Positions 28,556 to 37,177 of a stretch of 64,000 bases of DNA are shown one piece after another. This stretch comes from Humibacter sp049446075 (GTDB lineage Bacteria > Actinomycetota > Actinomycetes > Actinomycetales > Microbacteriaceae): assembly GCF_049446075.1 (NCBI RefSeq), contig NZ_JBMSEB010000002.1, positions 434,001-498,000 of the forward strand. The letters run 5' to 3'. The notes under the pieces were generated by a model that saw only the letters and a program-made list of their open reading frames with translations, did not search any database and was not told the DNA's origin. A program made the translations under genes and the position numbers. Every line of letters begins with the position of its first letter. The first letter of the stretch is position 1.

Positions 28556-30858
28556 ACGAATCGGAGCAGATCACAGAACGGCTGGCCGGCGACGTGCAGG
28601 ATGAGGCACGGACCGTGGTCGAGGAGGCGAACGAGGCGCCCGAGATCAGCTACGACGAGGAGCGGTACCCGGCACGGCCGCATCGTCTACGGCCACGTGC
28701 CCAGCTGCGGGCCAGCGGTATCCGTCGCTCCTTCTCGGATCCACGCTCGGCAGACGCATCCAACCCGTCCTACGTCGAATGGCTGAAGCGCCAGTCGATG
28801 CTGGGCGACGCTGAGGTGCTGGGCCGGGGGCTTTCCGGCCAGCCGAGCATGTGGCGCAATCCGTACGCGCGTCCCGACGCGAGGCGCGCCATCCGCTCTG
28901 CCTCCGTGTGGTTCACGGCCTACCCGATCTCGCTGATCACACGGCCTGGCCAGTCCTACCTCGGCGCACTCGGCGACGAGGGACTGTGGCGCGCGTTCGA
29001 GTCGATCGGCATCAACGCTGTGCATACCGGCCCCGTCAAGCAGGCCGGCGGCATCACTGGCTGGGTGCAGACGGCGAGCATCGACGGCCACTTCGACCGC
29101 ATCAGCACGCAGATCGATCCGGTCTTCGGGCAGGAGGACGAGTTCCGGTTGCTGTGTGACGTGGCCGAACGGCACGGTGGCATAGTCATCGACGACATCG
29201 TGCCCGGCCACACCGGCAAGGGCGCCGACTTCCGCTTGGCCGAGATGGCGTACAAGGACTACCCGGGCATCTACCACATGGTGGAGATCCCTGAGGAGGA
29301 CTGGTCGCTGCTGCCCGACGTGCCAGAGGGGCGGGACGCCGTGAACCTCGACGCCGACACCGAGGAGCAGTTGGCCGAGCGCGGTTACATCATCGGCCAG
29401 CTGCAGCGTGTGATCTTCTACGCCCCCGGGGTGAAGGAGACCAACTGGAGCGTCACGGCCCCGACGGTCGGGGTCGACGGACGAACGCGCCGTTGGGTAT
29501 ACCTGCACTACTTCAAGCAGGGGCAGCCATCGATCAACTGGCTCGACCCCACGTTCGCGGGCATGCGCCTGGTGATCGGCGATGCGTTGCACTCGCTTGG
29601 CGACCTCGGCTCGAGTGCGCTGCGTCTCGATGCCAACGGATTCCTGGGCGTGGAGAAGAGCGCTGAGGGGCTGCCCGGCTGGTCTGAGGGGCATCCGCTC
29701 TCCGAGGCCGCGAATCATCTCATCGGCAGCATGGTGCGCAAGGTGGGCGGCTTCACCTTCCAGGAGCTGAACCTCAGCGTCGAGGAGATCCGCGACACCA
29801 GCAGGGTGGGTGCCGATCTTTCCTACGACTTCATCAACCGTCCCGCCTACCACCACGCCTTCGCCACCGCCGACACCGAGTTCCTCCGCCTGACGCTGCG
29901 CACCGCGCTCGCCGCCGGCGTGGATCCCGCCGGGCTCGTGCACGCCATGCAGAACCACGACGAACTCACCTACGAGCTCGTGCACTGGGCCGCACGCCAC
30001 CGCTCGGACCTGTTCCCTTTCCGTGGCGAGGAAGTCACGGGGGCCGAGCTCGCCGAGACCATCCGGGCCGACATGCTCGCGAAGCTCACGGGCGAGGATG
30101 CCCCGTACAACCTCGTGTTCACGACGAACGGGATCGCGTGCACGACGGCATCCGTGATCGCGGCCGTGCAGGGATTCAAGAGCCTGGATTCCATCGACGA
30201 CGACGACATCGACGGCATCTGCCGGGCACAGCTGCTGCTTGCCATGTTCAATGCTTGGCAGCCTGGCGTGTTCGCCCTCTCGGCCTGGGATCTGCTTGGC
30301 CTGCTGCCGCTGCCGGCCGAGCAGGTGCGCGACCTCATCTCCACGGGAGACACGCGCTGGATCCACCGTGGTGCGCATGACGTGACGGATGCTAATCCCG
30401 CGGCTACCACGTCGGCCTCCGGCATGCCGCGTGGCCGGTCGCTCTTCGGCTCGCTGACCAGCCAGCTGGCGAGGCGGGACTCGTTCGCGAACCGGCTCAG
30501 GCGCATCCTTCGAGTGCGTACCGATTACTGCATCGATGTCGCCAGTCAGATCGACGTTCCCGATGTGGCGCATCCCGGGATGCTCGTCATGGTGCACCGG
30601 CTGGACGACGGGGATGTGTCACGTGCGGACGCTCGTGAGCAGGTCACGGTGCTGAACTTCAGCGACGAGACCATCGAGGGCACGGTGCGCTCCGATGTGC
30701 TGACGCCACGGCGCCGGGTCATTGACGTCGAGACGAACGATGAGATCGGCCGTGTGGACGACCTCAACAGCTTCTCCGTGAGCCTGCCCCCATACGCAGG
30801 ACTCTTCCTGCTGATCGACGGTGCCGAGGAGGACGGGACGAACGACGCAACGGCGTGA
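28552..30858 (+). CDS. TreS-like GH13 protein (maltose alpha-glucosyltransferase family)
   Basis: 768 residues, the last gene of the glgX-treY-treZ operon, overlapping treZ by ATGA. The GH13 barrel has IGINAVHTGPVKQAGGI, DDIVPGHTGKGADFRLAEMAYK, LRLDANGFLGVE (nucleophile Asp near 359), FTFQELNLSVEEIRD (acid/base Glu near 404) and AMQNHDELTYELVHW (stabilising Asp near 467). The sequence is far from the canonical TreS seen in mycobacteria but matches a divergent group often annotated as trehalose synthase/maltose glucosyltransferase. It would interconvert maltose and trehalose. A charged N-terminal extension of about 60 residues is unusual. The exact activity is inferred. Confidence 0.8.
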   Translation: MNESEQITERLAGDVQDEARTVVEEANEAPEISYDEERYPARPHRLRPRAQLRASGIRRSFSDPRSADASNPSYVEWLKRQSMLGDAEVLGRGLSGQPSMWRNPYARPDARRAIRSASVWFTAYPISLITRPGQSYLGALGDEGLWRAFESIGINAVHTGPVKQAGGITGWVQTASIDGHFDRISTQIDPVFGQEDEFRLLCDVAERHGGIVIDDIVPGHTGKGADFRLAEMAYKDYPGIYHMVEIPEEDWSLLPDVPEGRDAVNLDADTEEQLAERGYIIGQLQRVIFYAPGVKETNWSVTAPTVGVDGRTRRWVYLHYFKQGQPSINWLDPTFAGMRLVIGDALHSLGDLGSSALRLDANGFLGVEKSAEGLPGWSEGHPLSEAANHLIGSMVRKVGGFTFQELNLSVEEIRDTSRVGADLSYDFINRPAYHHAFATADTEFLRLTLRTALAAGVDPAGLVHAMQNHDELTYELVHWAARHRSDLFPFRGEEVTGAELAETIRADMLAKLTGEDAPYNLVFTTNGIACTTASVIAAVQGFKSLDSIDDDDIDGICRAQLLLAMFNAWQPGVFALSAWDLLGLLPLPAEQVRDLISTGDTRWIHRGAHDVTDANPAATTSASGMPRGRSLFGSLTSQLARRDSFANRLRRILRVRTDYCIDVASQIDVPDVAHPGMLVMVHRLDDGDVSRADAREQVTVLNFSDETIEGTVRSDVLTPRRRVIDVETNDEIGRVDDLNSFSVSLPPYAGLFLLIDGAEEDGTNDATA

Positions 30859-30873
30859 CCGGTTCGTTGCAGG

Positions 30874-31344
30874 TCAGGCCATGAGCGGCAACCGGCCCAC
30901 CATGCGATCCACCCGGTTCCGCGGGCCGACGATGCCCAGCGCGTGGTACTCGAGCTCGCCGGATCCCTTGGCAGACACGCTGCTCAGATATTCGTCGTAG
31001 ACGCGCGTGAGTTGAGCATCCACGGGCATGTCCACGACGAGCACATCGTCATGGGTAGCCGCCTTGCTCCTGATCGCCTTGAGCTGTTGCCGATCGGCCG
31101 AAAGCACCGTGCATCCCGCCCAGGGCAGACCCGGATGCACGGCGCCGTCCGCGTCGAGCGCGTCGGGTCCGAGCATCCCGCTCACGGCCCTGCCCGTCGC
31201 TGCCGCGACGCACGCCGCGGCATTCACGGCTCGGCCGGGCTCGAGTTCGCCATCGACGACGACAACCCATTTGAGACGGGCCGAGCGCGTCGGCGCCGAC
31301 GTGTCGATCTCATCCTCGGCGAAGCCGAACGATTCCGTGAGCAA
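30874..31344 (-). CDS. DUF2000 family protein
   Basis: 156 residues from TTG 31344, which has AGGAG 6 bp upstream; the frame remains open to 31407 but gives no better start. A core RLKWVVVVDGELEPGRAVNAAACVAAA, SGMLGPDALDADGA and C-terminal ELEYHALGIVGPRNRVDRMVGRLPLMA mark DUF2000, a family related in fold to peptidyl-tRNA hydrolase 2 and of unknown function. It diverges from an Lrp/AsnC regulator, a common pairing, so that regulator probably controls it. The unusual TTG start is supported only by its ribosome binding site. Confidence 0.78.
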   Translation of the reverse strand: MLTESFGFAEDEIDTSAPTRSARLKWVVVVDGELEPGRAVNAAACVAAATGRAVSGMLGPDALDADGAVHPGLPWAGCTVLSADRQQLKAIRSKAATHDDVLVVDMPVDAQLTRVYDEYLSSVSAKGSGELEYHALGIVGPRNRVDRMVGRLPLMA

Positions 31345-31445
31345 GAGGTCTCCTGACGTATAGAACTCGGCAATGTGCAACGATGATAGACAGAAGCGCG
31401 GACGCAACGCAGGACATCCGCATTTAGTACGGAAGTGAAAGTCCC

Positions 31446-31949
31446 ATGGAGCCTCTCGACGAACTTGATACGGCGATCCTGGCCCAATTGCAGTCGAATG
31501 CTCGGCGCACCAACCGCGAGGTGGCAGCGGCGGTCGGGGTATCTCCGACTACCGCACTCGACCGCACTAAGTCGCTCATCGCGCGAGGAGTCATCCGGGG
31601 CGCACGCCTCGAGCTCGATCTCGCGAAACTGGGCAGGCCGGTGCAGGCGCTTATCAACGTGCGCATCCGGCCTCCGTCGCGCGCCAACATCGAGGCCTTC
31701 CGCGACTGGGCGGCCACACTGCCCGAGGTGCTCGGACTGTTCGTGATCACCGGCGACGACGACTTCATCGTGCACGTCGCGGTGCCCGACAACGACAGCC
31801 TGTACACCTTCGTCATCGACCGCCTCACCCAGCGCAAAGAGATCGCCAACGTGCGCACGACCGTGGTCTACGAGCATCTGCAGAACGGCTCGGTGGCGGC
31901 GGAGCGGAGGAACGCGACGTCGGCGGCTGGTGAGACTCTTCGCCGGTGA
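31446..31949 (+). CDS. Lrp/AsnC-family transcriptional regulator
   Basis: 167 residues. The winged HTH (about 5-50) reads LDELDTAILAQLQSNARRTNREVAAAVGVSPTTALDRTKSL, and the C-terminal RAM/AsnC effector domain contains VLGLFVITGDDDFIVHVAVPDN. It is divergent from the DUF2000 gene with 101 bp between and overlaps the downstream nuclease-like gene by 4 bp. The effector is probably an amino acid or similar small molecule, by family analogy. Confidence 0.92.
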   Translation: MEPLDELDTAILAQLQSNARRTNREVAAAVGVSPTTALDRTKSLIARGVIRGARLELDLAKLGRPVQALINVRIRPPSRANIEAFRDWAATLPEVLGLFVITGDDDFIVHVAVPDNDSLYTFVIDRLTQRKEIANVRTTVVYEHLQNGSVAAERRNATSAAGETLRR

Positions 31950-32488
31950 ACTGCTGCTTCCCCGGGTGCGATGAGCCGGCGGTGGCCGACGCTCCCGTCC
32001 CGTTGTGTGTTGCACACCTCGCTGCCGCGGGTGACTGGGCGGAGCGTCTCTTCGGTGTGGAGGACGTGCTGCCGTCGCCCTGCCTCGCCTGCGGCTCGCG
32101 GGTAGGCATCCGTTACCCGTCTGGCTGGGTCTGCGCGGTGTGCGAGTGGGTATACGGAACGGCGCCGGATGCCGAGCTGCCGCCACCCCGCGTGGAGGTG
32201 GTCTACTACATCCGGTTCGGCGATCGGATGAAGATCGGCACGACCGCAAACCTCGGTCGACGCATGCGGCAGCTGTGGCACGAGGAGCTGGTCGCCCTCG
32301 AACGCGGCGGACGCGCCCGCGAACGGCAACGCCACGAGCAATTCGCCCAGTGGCGGCTGGGCAACAGCGAGTGGTTCACGCTGGCGCCGGAACTCGTCGA
32401 TCACGTGCATGCGCTGAGTGCCGGGGTCGACGACCCGTGGGCGTTGCACGCCAGGTGGGTGAGCGAGGCGACCGCCGCGCACCGCTGA
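31946..32488 (+). CDS. T5orf172/GIY-YIG-like nuclease domain protein
   Basis: 180 residues. Two CxxC-like zinc-ribbon segments occupy the N-terminus (CCFPGC...C and SPCLACG...VCAVCEW). A T5orf172 (GIY-YIG relative) core follows: VEVVYYIRFGDRMKIGTTANLGRRMRQL, with Tyr-Tyr-Ile and Lys-Ile-Gly-Thr replacing the GIY and YIG motifs, then an Arg and a Glu near 125. The GTG start 31946 overlaps the Lrp gene stop. Such proteins occur in phage and host genomes; a nuclease role is plausible, target unknown. Coupling to an Lrp regulator looks accidental. Confidence 0.75.
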   Translation: MNCCFPGCDEPAVADAPVPLCVAHLAAAGDWAERLFGVEDVLPSPCLACGSRVGIRYPSGWVCAVCEWVYGTAPDAELPPPRVEVVYYIRFGDRMKIGTTANLGRRMRQLWHEELVALERGGRARERQRHEQFAQWRLGNSEWFTLAPELVDHVHALSAGVDDPWALHARWVSEATAAHR

Positions 32489-32584
32489 ATCGAACGCGCA
32501 CTGCTACGAGCAGAAACTGTTACGAGCGCGAATACCCCATGCCAGCATGAGGTCGGCGCCAATCGAACTCGTGGGGGCACGTCA

Positions 32585-32989
32585 ATGGCAGGTAATGCAC
32601 GACTCATCCGATCATCCGAGCTGTTCCAAGGGGCTCCGTACGCGTACGCTGCGACTGCTCCAGCGGACGCGCGCATGGTCTATCTCGCCGGGACTTGCCC
32701 GCTCAATGCCGACGGATCCATCGCGGCCGTCGGCGACATCCGGGGCCAGACCCATAAGTGCCTGGAGAACATGCACATCGCGCTCCGGGAGGCCGGTGCC
32801 GACATCAGCGACGTCGTGTTCACCCGGGTCTTGGTGGCCTCAGCCCTGCGGGACGACCTCAGCGCGGCCTGGGATGTCGTGGAGAACGAGTTCGGCGACC
32901 ACGATGTGCCAAGCACCCTGTTCGGTGTGACCGTCTTGGGCTGGGAAGACCAGCTCGTCGAAATCGAGGCGGTCGCCGCCGTGCGATAG
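32585..32989 (+). CDS. RidA family protein
   Basis: 134 residues of the RidA/YER057c/UK114 fold: YAATAPADARMVYLAGTCPLNADG, DIRGQTHKCLENMHIALREAGAD and FTRVLVAS near residue 77, ending with LVEIEAVAAVR. RidA proteins hydrolyse reactive enamine/imine intermediates from PLP enzymes; the Arg that binds the carboxylate in classical RidA (position about 105) appears replaced, so it may belong to another Rid subgroup. ATG 32585 has a weak ribosome binding site. It converges on the S66 peptidase gene. Confidence 0.82.
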   Translation: MAGNARLIRSSELFQGAPYAYAATAPADARMVYLAGTCPLNADGSIAAVGDIRGQTHKCLENMHIALREAGADISDVVFTRVLVASALRDDLSAAWDVVENEFGDHDVPSTLFGVTVLGWEDQLVEIEAVAAVR

Positions 32990-33006
32990 ATGCGCGCAGC
33001 GTCTCG

Positions 33007-34059
33007 TCAGTTGTAGTCGGCGGTTACCGTGCGGCGTTCGCCGTCGAGCCGGATGGTTCTTCCGTACGGCACGATCCATTGCGGTCGAGTGTGGCCGAAC
33101 GGCACGCCGACGCAGACGACTGCATCGGGGTTGTAGCGCGTGACCTGCTCGATGATCGTGTCGCGTTGAGCGGCGCGAAGTCGTGCGCGCTCGTCAGGGC
33201 CGGGGACGGATGAGTTCAGTTCACTGACCGGCGGCCGAGCCACGAGCACTCCGGCGACCTGTTCCAGAACGCCTCGCTCACCGAGCGCTCGAACCCATCG
33301 CTTCACCTCGTCTGCGGGCGGCAGCTCCTCGCTCGTCTCCAGCAGAAGTATCGCGCCGGCGAGGTCCTCGGCAGACGGCATCCGATCCGCCACGGCGATC
33401 TGGTCGATGACCTCGATGCAACCGCCCCACGTGCGGCCTTCAACGACGGCACTGGGACCGGCCCAGGTCCACGGCTCGCTCGGCTCGCGCGCACCGAACT
33501 CACTCAGGGCGCGCGGATCCGTCCAGGGCCGGCCGAAATCCTCGGACTCGCCCGGTTCCGTCAACTCGATCACCCCGCCGTCCAGCAACGCGGCGCGCAA
33601 CGAAAGCTCGTGCACGTCGTCGAGGTGCGGCCCGGGACCGAGATGCACCTGCGTCGACCCGCCGTAGAAGCTCGGGACGCCGAGGCTCCACAGCAGGTTG
33701 TGCAGGTTCGTGTTGTCGCTGTAGCCGAGGAACGGCTTCGGGTTCGCTGCGAGCACATCGGCGTCGATGTGCGGGACCACCGTGATCTGGTCATCGCCGC
33801 CGATGGTCGCGAGCACGGCTTTGATCGTCGGATCCCCGAAGGCGGCCGTGACGTCCGCGGCTCGAGCCTCGGCGCTGGCACCCAGTTGACGCGTCGTAGG
33901 ATACTCGACCGGGACGAGGCCGGTCGCCTCCGTGAGCCGCCGCATCGCCTGCTCGTGAACGGCCTCCGACACCGCAGGAGCGGCGAAGGCCGGCGAGAGG
34001 ATCGCGACCCTGTCCCCGGGTTCGGCCTTCGGAAGTCTGCTGAACGGGCGCGGCGTCAT
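33007..34059 (-). CDS. S66-family LD-carboxypeptidase (MccF-like)
   Basis: 350 residues from ATG 34059. Signature segments are GDRVAILSPAFAAP at the N-terminus, LATIGGDDQITVVPHIDADV, FLGYSDNTNLHNLL with the catalytic Ser114, GPSAVVEGRTWGGCIEVIDQI and LLLETSEE (Glu), ending in GVPFGHTRPQWIVPYG with the His. The S66 group contains L,D-carboxypeptidases that trim peptidoglycan stem peptides and the MccF enzymes that cleave microcin C-type Trojan-horse inhibitors. I cannot tell these apart here. No signal peptide; cytosolic. An upstream in-frame start at 34128 has no support. Confidence 0.88.
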   Translation of the reverse strand: MTPRPFSRLPKAEPGDRVAILSPAFAAPAVSEAVHEQAMRRLTEATGLVPVEYPTTRQLGASAEARAADVTAAFGDPTIKAVLATIGGDDQITVVPHIDADVLAANPKPFLGYSDNTNLHNLLWSLGVPSFYGGSTQVHLGPGPHLDDVHELSLRAALLDGGVIELTEPGESEDFGRPWTDPRALSEFGAREPSEPWTWAGPSAVVEGRTWGGCIEVIDQIAVADRMPSAEDLAGAILLLETSEELPPADEVKRWVRALGERGVLEQVAGVLVARPPVSELNSSVPGPDERARLRAAQRDTIIEQVTRYNPDAVVCVGVPFGHTRPQWIVPYGRTIRLDGERRTVTADYN

Positions 34060-34201
34060 CACTCGATTAGACCAGACGGGTGGTGGTGGGACGGAGCGGA
34101 TGGCTGTTACCGATCTTCGAAACCCCACGTTCGAGTGCGAGCGGTCCCCACGACTTCGGCCACGACTCGTCTAAACCCGCAATCGCTGGGCGAGGGACTT
34201 G

Positions 34202-35389
34202 CTAATCGGCAGAACTAGGAGCGGAGACGATCTCTACCACGGCTGGTGTCCGGAAGGCCATGACCCCCGCCGATTGGCGTTGTTCGAGGATGCCTAGCTC
34301 GACAAGCCTGTGAACAGCATTGCTGACGGCCTGGTAGGTCATGCCGGTCGCGTCCCGCAGATTGGGAATGTTGACGAACGGCGACCCGATCAGGATGTCG
34401 ACGATGTCCCTGACCGCGCCCCGGGCCCCGGCCTCGCGCAAAATCTCGTGGTAGCGGCTCTGTAGGTCTAGAAGACGACGAATTCGGTCTGCCGAATCGA
34501 TCGCGGATACCTCGATGGCTCTCGCGAAGAAGGCGACCCAATCATCCCAGACACCGTCAGCACTCACCCCGGAGAGCAAATCTTGATATTCCTCCCTTCG
34601 CTGCTCGAACCAAGGGGACACGCTCAGGAGACCCTCGGGCAGAACGCCAAGCGATACGAGCTGTAAGACAATGAGCAGCCGCCCAATGCGGCCATTGCCG
34701 TCGTTGAACGGGTGCAGCGTCTCGAACTGATAGTGGGCCATGGCTGTGGCAACGATGGGATCGAGATGCAGTTGGGGTGTTTGCATCCACGTGACGAGAT
34801 CGCGAACTCCGGCGTCGAGAGCTGGCCCTTCCGGCATGGGGATGAACCGTGCATCTTCGACCCGTCGCCCTCGGGCCCCAATCACAACCTGGACACGTCT
34901 GATCCGCCCCGCTTCAACCGTGTCCGCCGCAGTCCCTGACACCAGCATGCGGTGCAACTCGCACAAGAACCCAGGCGTGATGGGCCGCTGCTGCTGAACC
35001 CAGGCGAAGCCGCTTTCGGCAGCTGCAACGTAGTTGAGCACTTCGTTGAGTGCCGGCGAGCGTTTGCTCCCTTCAATCACGTCTGCTGCTAGCACGTCCT
35101 CGAGTGGTGCGTAAGTCCCCTCCAGAGCGGAAGTACTCTGCGCCTCGCGGCGGAGAGTTGGTTGCCTGAGAAGGCCGGGATTGATGATGAGCAGTGAGCC
35201 CTGCTGCAGTCGTCCCAGAGCGCGATTCGCAGCGGACACGCGGGCCCAGGTCGAGGTACTTAGGTCCGGCGCAGCACTCAAAGGGTGCGCCGCGAATGCG
35301 AAGTGCTCGTATGACACGCCCTGTCCATCGGTCCCTTTGATCGGGATGAGATCGCCTATCGGGCTGTTCCTGAACCTACGAGCGTCCAT
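34202..35389 (-). CDS. Fic-domain protein with N-terminal inhibitory motif and C-terminal winged HTH
   Basis: 395 residues. A Fic/DOC N-terminal region carries the self-inhibitory motif STSALEGT (Ser85-Glu90-Gly91), the Fic core has HPFNDGNGRIGR (His226), and a C-terminal winged HTH reads FVNIPNLRDATGMTYQAVSNAVHRLVELGILEQ. Fic enzymes AMPylate or otherwise modify proteins; the built-in glutamate keeps this class off until relieved. ATG 35389 is chosen; an in-frame TTG at 35431 would lie inside the operator. Base composition is clearly lower in GC and codon use is less biased than in neighbours, and a tRNA-Arg is adjacent, suggesting horizontal transfer. Inverted repeats in the promoter suggest autoregulation through the HTH. 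Confidence 0.88.
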   Translation of the reverse strand: MDARRFRNSPIGDLIPIKGTDGQGVSYEHFAFAAHPLSAAPDLSTSTWARVSAANRALGRLQQGSLLIINPGLLRQPTLRREAQSTSALEGTYAPLEDVLAADVIEGSKRSPALNEVLNYVAAAESGFAWVQQQRPITPGFLCELHRMLVSGTAADTVEAGRIRRVQVVIGARGRRVEDARFIPMPEGPALDAGVRDLVTWMQTPQLHLDPIVATAMAHYQFETLHPFNDGNGRIGRLLIVLQLVSLGVLPEGLLSVSPWFEQRREEYQDLLSGVSADGVWDDWVAFFARAIEVSAIDSADRIRRLLDLQSRYHEILREAGARGAVRDIVDILIGSPFVNIPNLRDATGMTYQAVSNAVHRLVELGILEQRQSAGVMAFRTPAVVEIVSAPSSAD

Positions 35390-35426
35390 ATGGGCTTCAA
35401 GTCCTCTTGACTCTAGAGCTGCTCTA

Positions 35427-35474
35427 TTCAAGTAAAGCCTCGTCTACTTGAACATACAACGGTGTAATTCAAGC
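35427..35474 (-). promoter_or_regulatory. Inverted-repeat operator of the Fic gene
   Basis: TTCAAGTA (35427-35434) and TACTTGAA (35445-35452) form a perfect 8-bp inverted repeat with a 10-bp spacer. Further TTCAAG half-sites occur at 35396 and 35468. The Fic protein's own winged HTH is the obvious candidate ligand, since the site sits just upstream of its start. Confidence 0.65.
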
Positions 35475-35591
35475 GAAGTTGTGGGGCCTAGCCCTTAGCG
35501 CAAGAAACGAGGACCTGATGCCCCTTCGAGCGAACGATATCTGCACTGTCGGCGCATCGACAGGCGACTTCCTATCACTCCAGGTTTAAAC

Positions 35592-35620
35592 GAAAACGGC
35601 CCGCTTTCGCGAGCCGTTTC
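35592..35620 (-). terminator. Terminator downstream of tRNA-Arg
   Basis: On the minus strand GAAACGGCTCGC pairs with GCGGGCCGTTTTC around a GAAA loop, 19 bp after the 3' end of the tRNA. This would end its transcript; the hairpin is partly AT-rich at the base. Confidence 0.75.
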
Positions 35621-35639
35621 CTACTGTCTCAACACAGTG

Positions 35640-35712
35640 TGCGCCATGAGGGATTCGAACCCCCAACCTTCTGATCCGTAGTCAGATGCTCTATCCGTTG
35701 AGCTAATGGCGC
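35640..35712 (-). tRNA. tRNA-Arg (anticodon ACG)
   Basis: 73 nt folds into a complete cloverleaf on the minus strand. The acceptor GCGCCAT pairs with ATGGCGC; the anticodon stem TCTGA/TCAGA holds the loop CTACGGA with anticodon ACG at the centre; the T arm is GGGGG-TTCGAAT-CCCTC. No CCA is encoded; the discriminator base is A. It reads CGU/CGC/CGA codons after inosine modification. It lies next to a lower-GC Fic gene. Confidence 0.95.
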
Positions 35713-35815
35713 GTGGGGCGCAGACCGGAACATTCGCAGTCCGATCAACCTGACGACTATATCAGGCGCGCAGGGGCGGCTCGAAATCGCGCGGGCTTTG
35801 GCTCGCTGTGCTCGC

Positions 35816-36325
35816 TCAGGGCGCGGTCTCGAGAGCGGCGCGGATGCGCGCGGCCACGGCATCCGCTTCCTCCGGCGACGCGTATGCGTGCCGTGGGCCA
35901 AGCCAGAAGCGCAGGCCGTCGCCCTTCGAGCGCGGGATCACATGCAAATGCAGATGGGGCACCGACTGTGAGACGACGTTGTTGACGATGAGAAGCGAGC
36001 CGTCGGCATCCATCGTGCTCTCCACTGCGCGCACGAGCGCCTGGGACGTACGCAGCCACGGCGCGGCGAGCTCGGCCGGCAGTTCGTCGTACGTCTGCAC
36101 GTGCCGCGTCGGCACCATCAGCACGTGTCCCTCGAACACCGGATGCGCGTCGAGGAAGGCGACGAAGTCGTCGTCCCGATAGACCTCGCGAGCGGATGCC
36201 TCACCCGCGACGATCGCGCAGAATGCGCACTTCTTCGTCGACCCGCGCTCGGTGAATGCGGCCCTCGACTCCGACTTCGGCTTGGGCCGCGACGGGGACT
36301 CCTGCCGCGAAGCCGCCTCCGCCAT
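35816..36325 (-). CDS. HIT-family hydrolase
   Basis: 169 residues. After a charged N-terminal extension of about 30 residues the HIT core starts with KKCAFCAIVAGEASAREVYRDDDFVAFLD, continues with HVLMVPTRHVQTYDELP and ends in the histidine triad SVPHLHLHVIPR near residue 133. HIT enzymes hydrolyse nucleoside phosphoramidates or dinucleotides such as Ap4A. The CxxC at residues 33-36 suggests a structural zinc. ATG 36325 lies 1 bp beyond the stop of the dienelactone hydrolase gene, so the two are co-transcribed. Confidence 0.92.
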   Translation of the reverse strand: MAEAASRQESPSRPKPKSESRAAFTERGSTKKCAFCAIVAGEASAREVYRDDDFVAFLDAHPVFEGHVLMVPTRHVQTYDELPAELAAPWLRTSQALVRAVESTMDADGSLLIVNNVVSQSVPHLHLHVIPRSKGDGLRFWLGPRHAYASPEEADAVAARIRAALETAP

Positions 36326-36326
36326 G

Positions 36327-37085
36327 TCAGGCGAGCACTTCGTCGAAGAAGTCGAGTTGCGCGCGCCAGCTGCGGGCATCCGCAAGCGGACGGTAGCTCT
36401 GGCCTGGAACGGTGAACGCGTGCGGCGCGCCGCTGTAGGTGACGACCTGCCAGTCGACGTGCGGGACGGCGCGCAGCTCATCCTGGAACGCGTGCACGTC
36501 GGAGTCGGGCACCACGGGGTCGGCACCACCGGTGAGGATGAGCAGCTTGGCGCGGATGGCATCCGCGTCGCTCGGGTCGTGCGCGATGAGGCGTCCATGG
36601 AACGAGACGACGCCACGGATGTCCGCTCCCGTGCGCGCGAACTCGAGCGCAGCGGATCCGCCGAAGCAGTATCCGATCGCCGCGATGCGCGACTCGTCCA
36701 CCTGCGGCAGCTCGGCGAGCGTCTCGTACGCCGCGTGCACACGGGCTCGCAGCAGCGGAAGGTCGCGGTAGTACTGACCTGCCAGCGCGGGCGCCTCTTC
36801 GTGGCTAGGCCGAACATCCGCCCCGTAGACGTCGGCGACGAAGGCGACGTAGCCGAGTCGTGCGAGCATCTGAGCACGCAGTTCCGCGTTCGGGCCTACA
36901 CCCAGCCAGTCCGGCACGATGAGGATGCCCGGCCGCGGCTCCTGCGCCGCCGCATCGTGAGCGACATATCCGTTCAGCTCAATGCCGTCGTGCCCGTACG
37001 TGATGGAGGATCCCTCGAGCTTCGCTCCATCAGGAACGGGGATGCGTGCGAGCAGCTCCTCGTGAGTGGCGGGCAAGTCGGTCAT
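36327..37085 (-). CDS. Dienelactone hydrolase family protein
   Basis: 252 residues, alpha/beta-hydrolase of the dienelactone hydrolase family. The nucleophile elbow is GYCFGG (Cys140), with an acid Asp in LTGGADPVVPDSDV and a His in SGAPHAFTVPG. Members cleave lactone or ester bonds in aromatic catabolism or unknown metabolites. ATG 37085 starts with no long leader. Immediately followed by the HIT gene. Cytosolic. Substrate unknown. Confidence 0.9.
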   Translation of the reverse strand: MTDLPATHEELLARIPVPDGAKLEGSSITYGHDGIELNGYVAHDAAAQEPRPGILIVPDWLGVGPNAELRAQMLARLGYVAFVADVYGADVRPSHEEAPALAGQYYRDLPLLRARVHAAYETLAELPQVDESRIAAIGYCFGGSAALEFARTGADIRGVVSFHGRLIAHDPSDADAIRAKLLILTGGADPVVPDSDVHAFQDELRAVPHVDWQVVTYSGAPHAFTVPGQSYRPLADARSWRAQLDFFDEVLA

Positions 37086-37177
37086 CGGCTCCTCCTTCGG
37101 CTCGCTGTCACGTTACCGCGAGGCGCACGTGAGCGGCTCGGCGGGCTCGGTCGGGGCATCCGACCTACGCTGAAAGC

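Noticed and set aside
22297..30597. Several minus-strand frames of 600 to 740 residues opposite glgX, treY and treS-like genes
   Set aside because: They are full-length mirrors of well-supported GH13 genes, with low-complexity composition and no ribosome binding sites.
34202..35712. Toxin-antitoxin module around the Fic gene
   Set aside because: No separate small antitoxin gene is adjacent; the inhibitory motif lies within the Fic protein itself.
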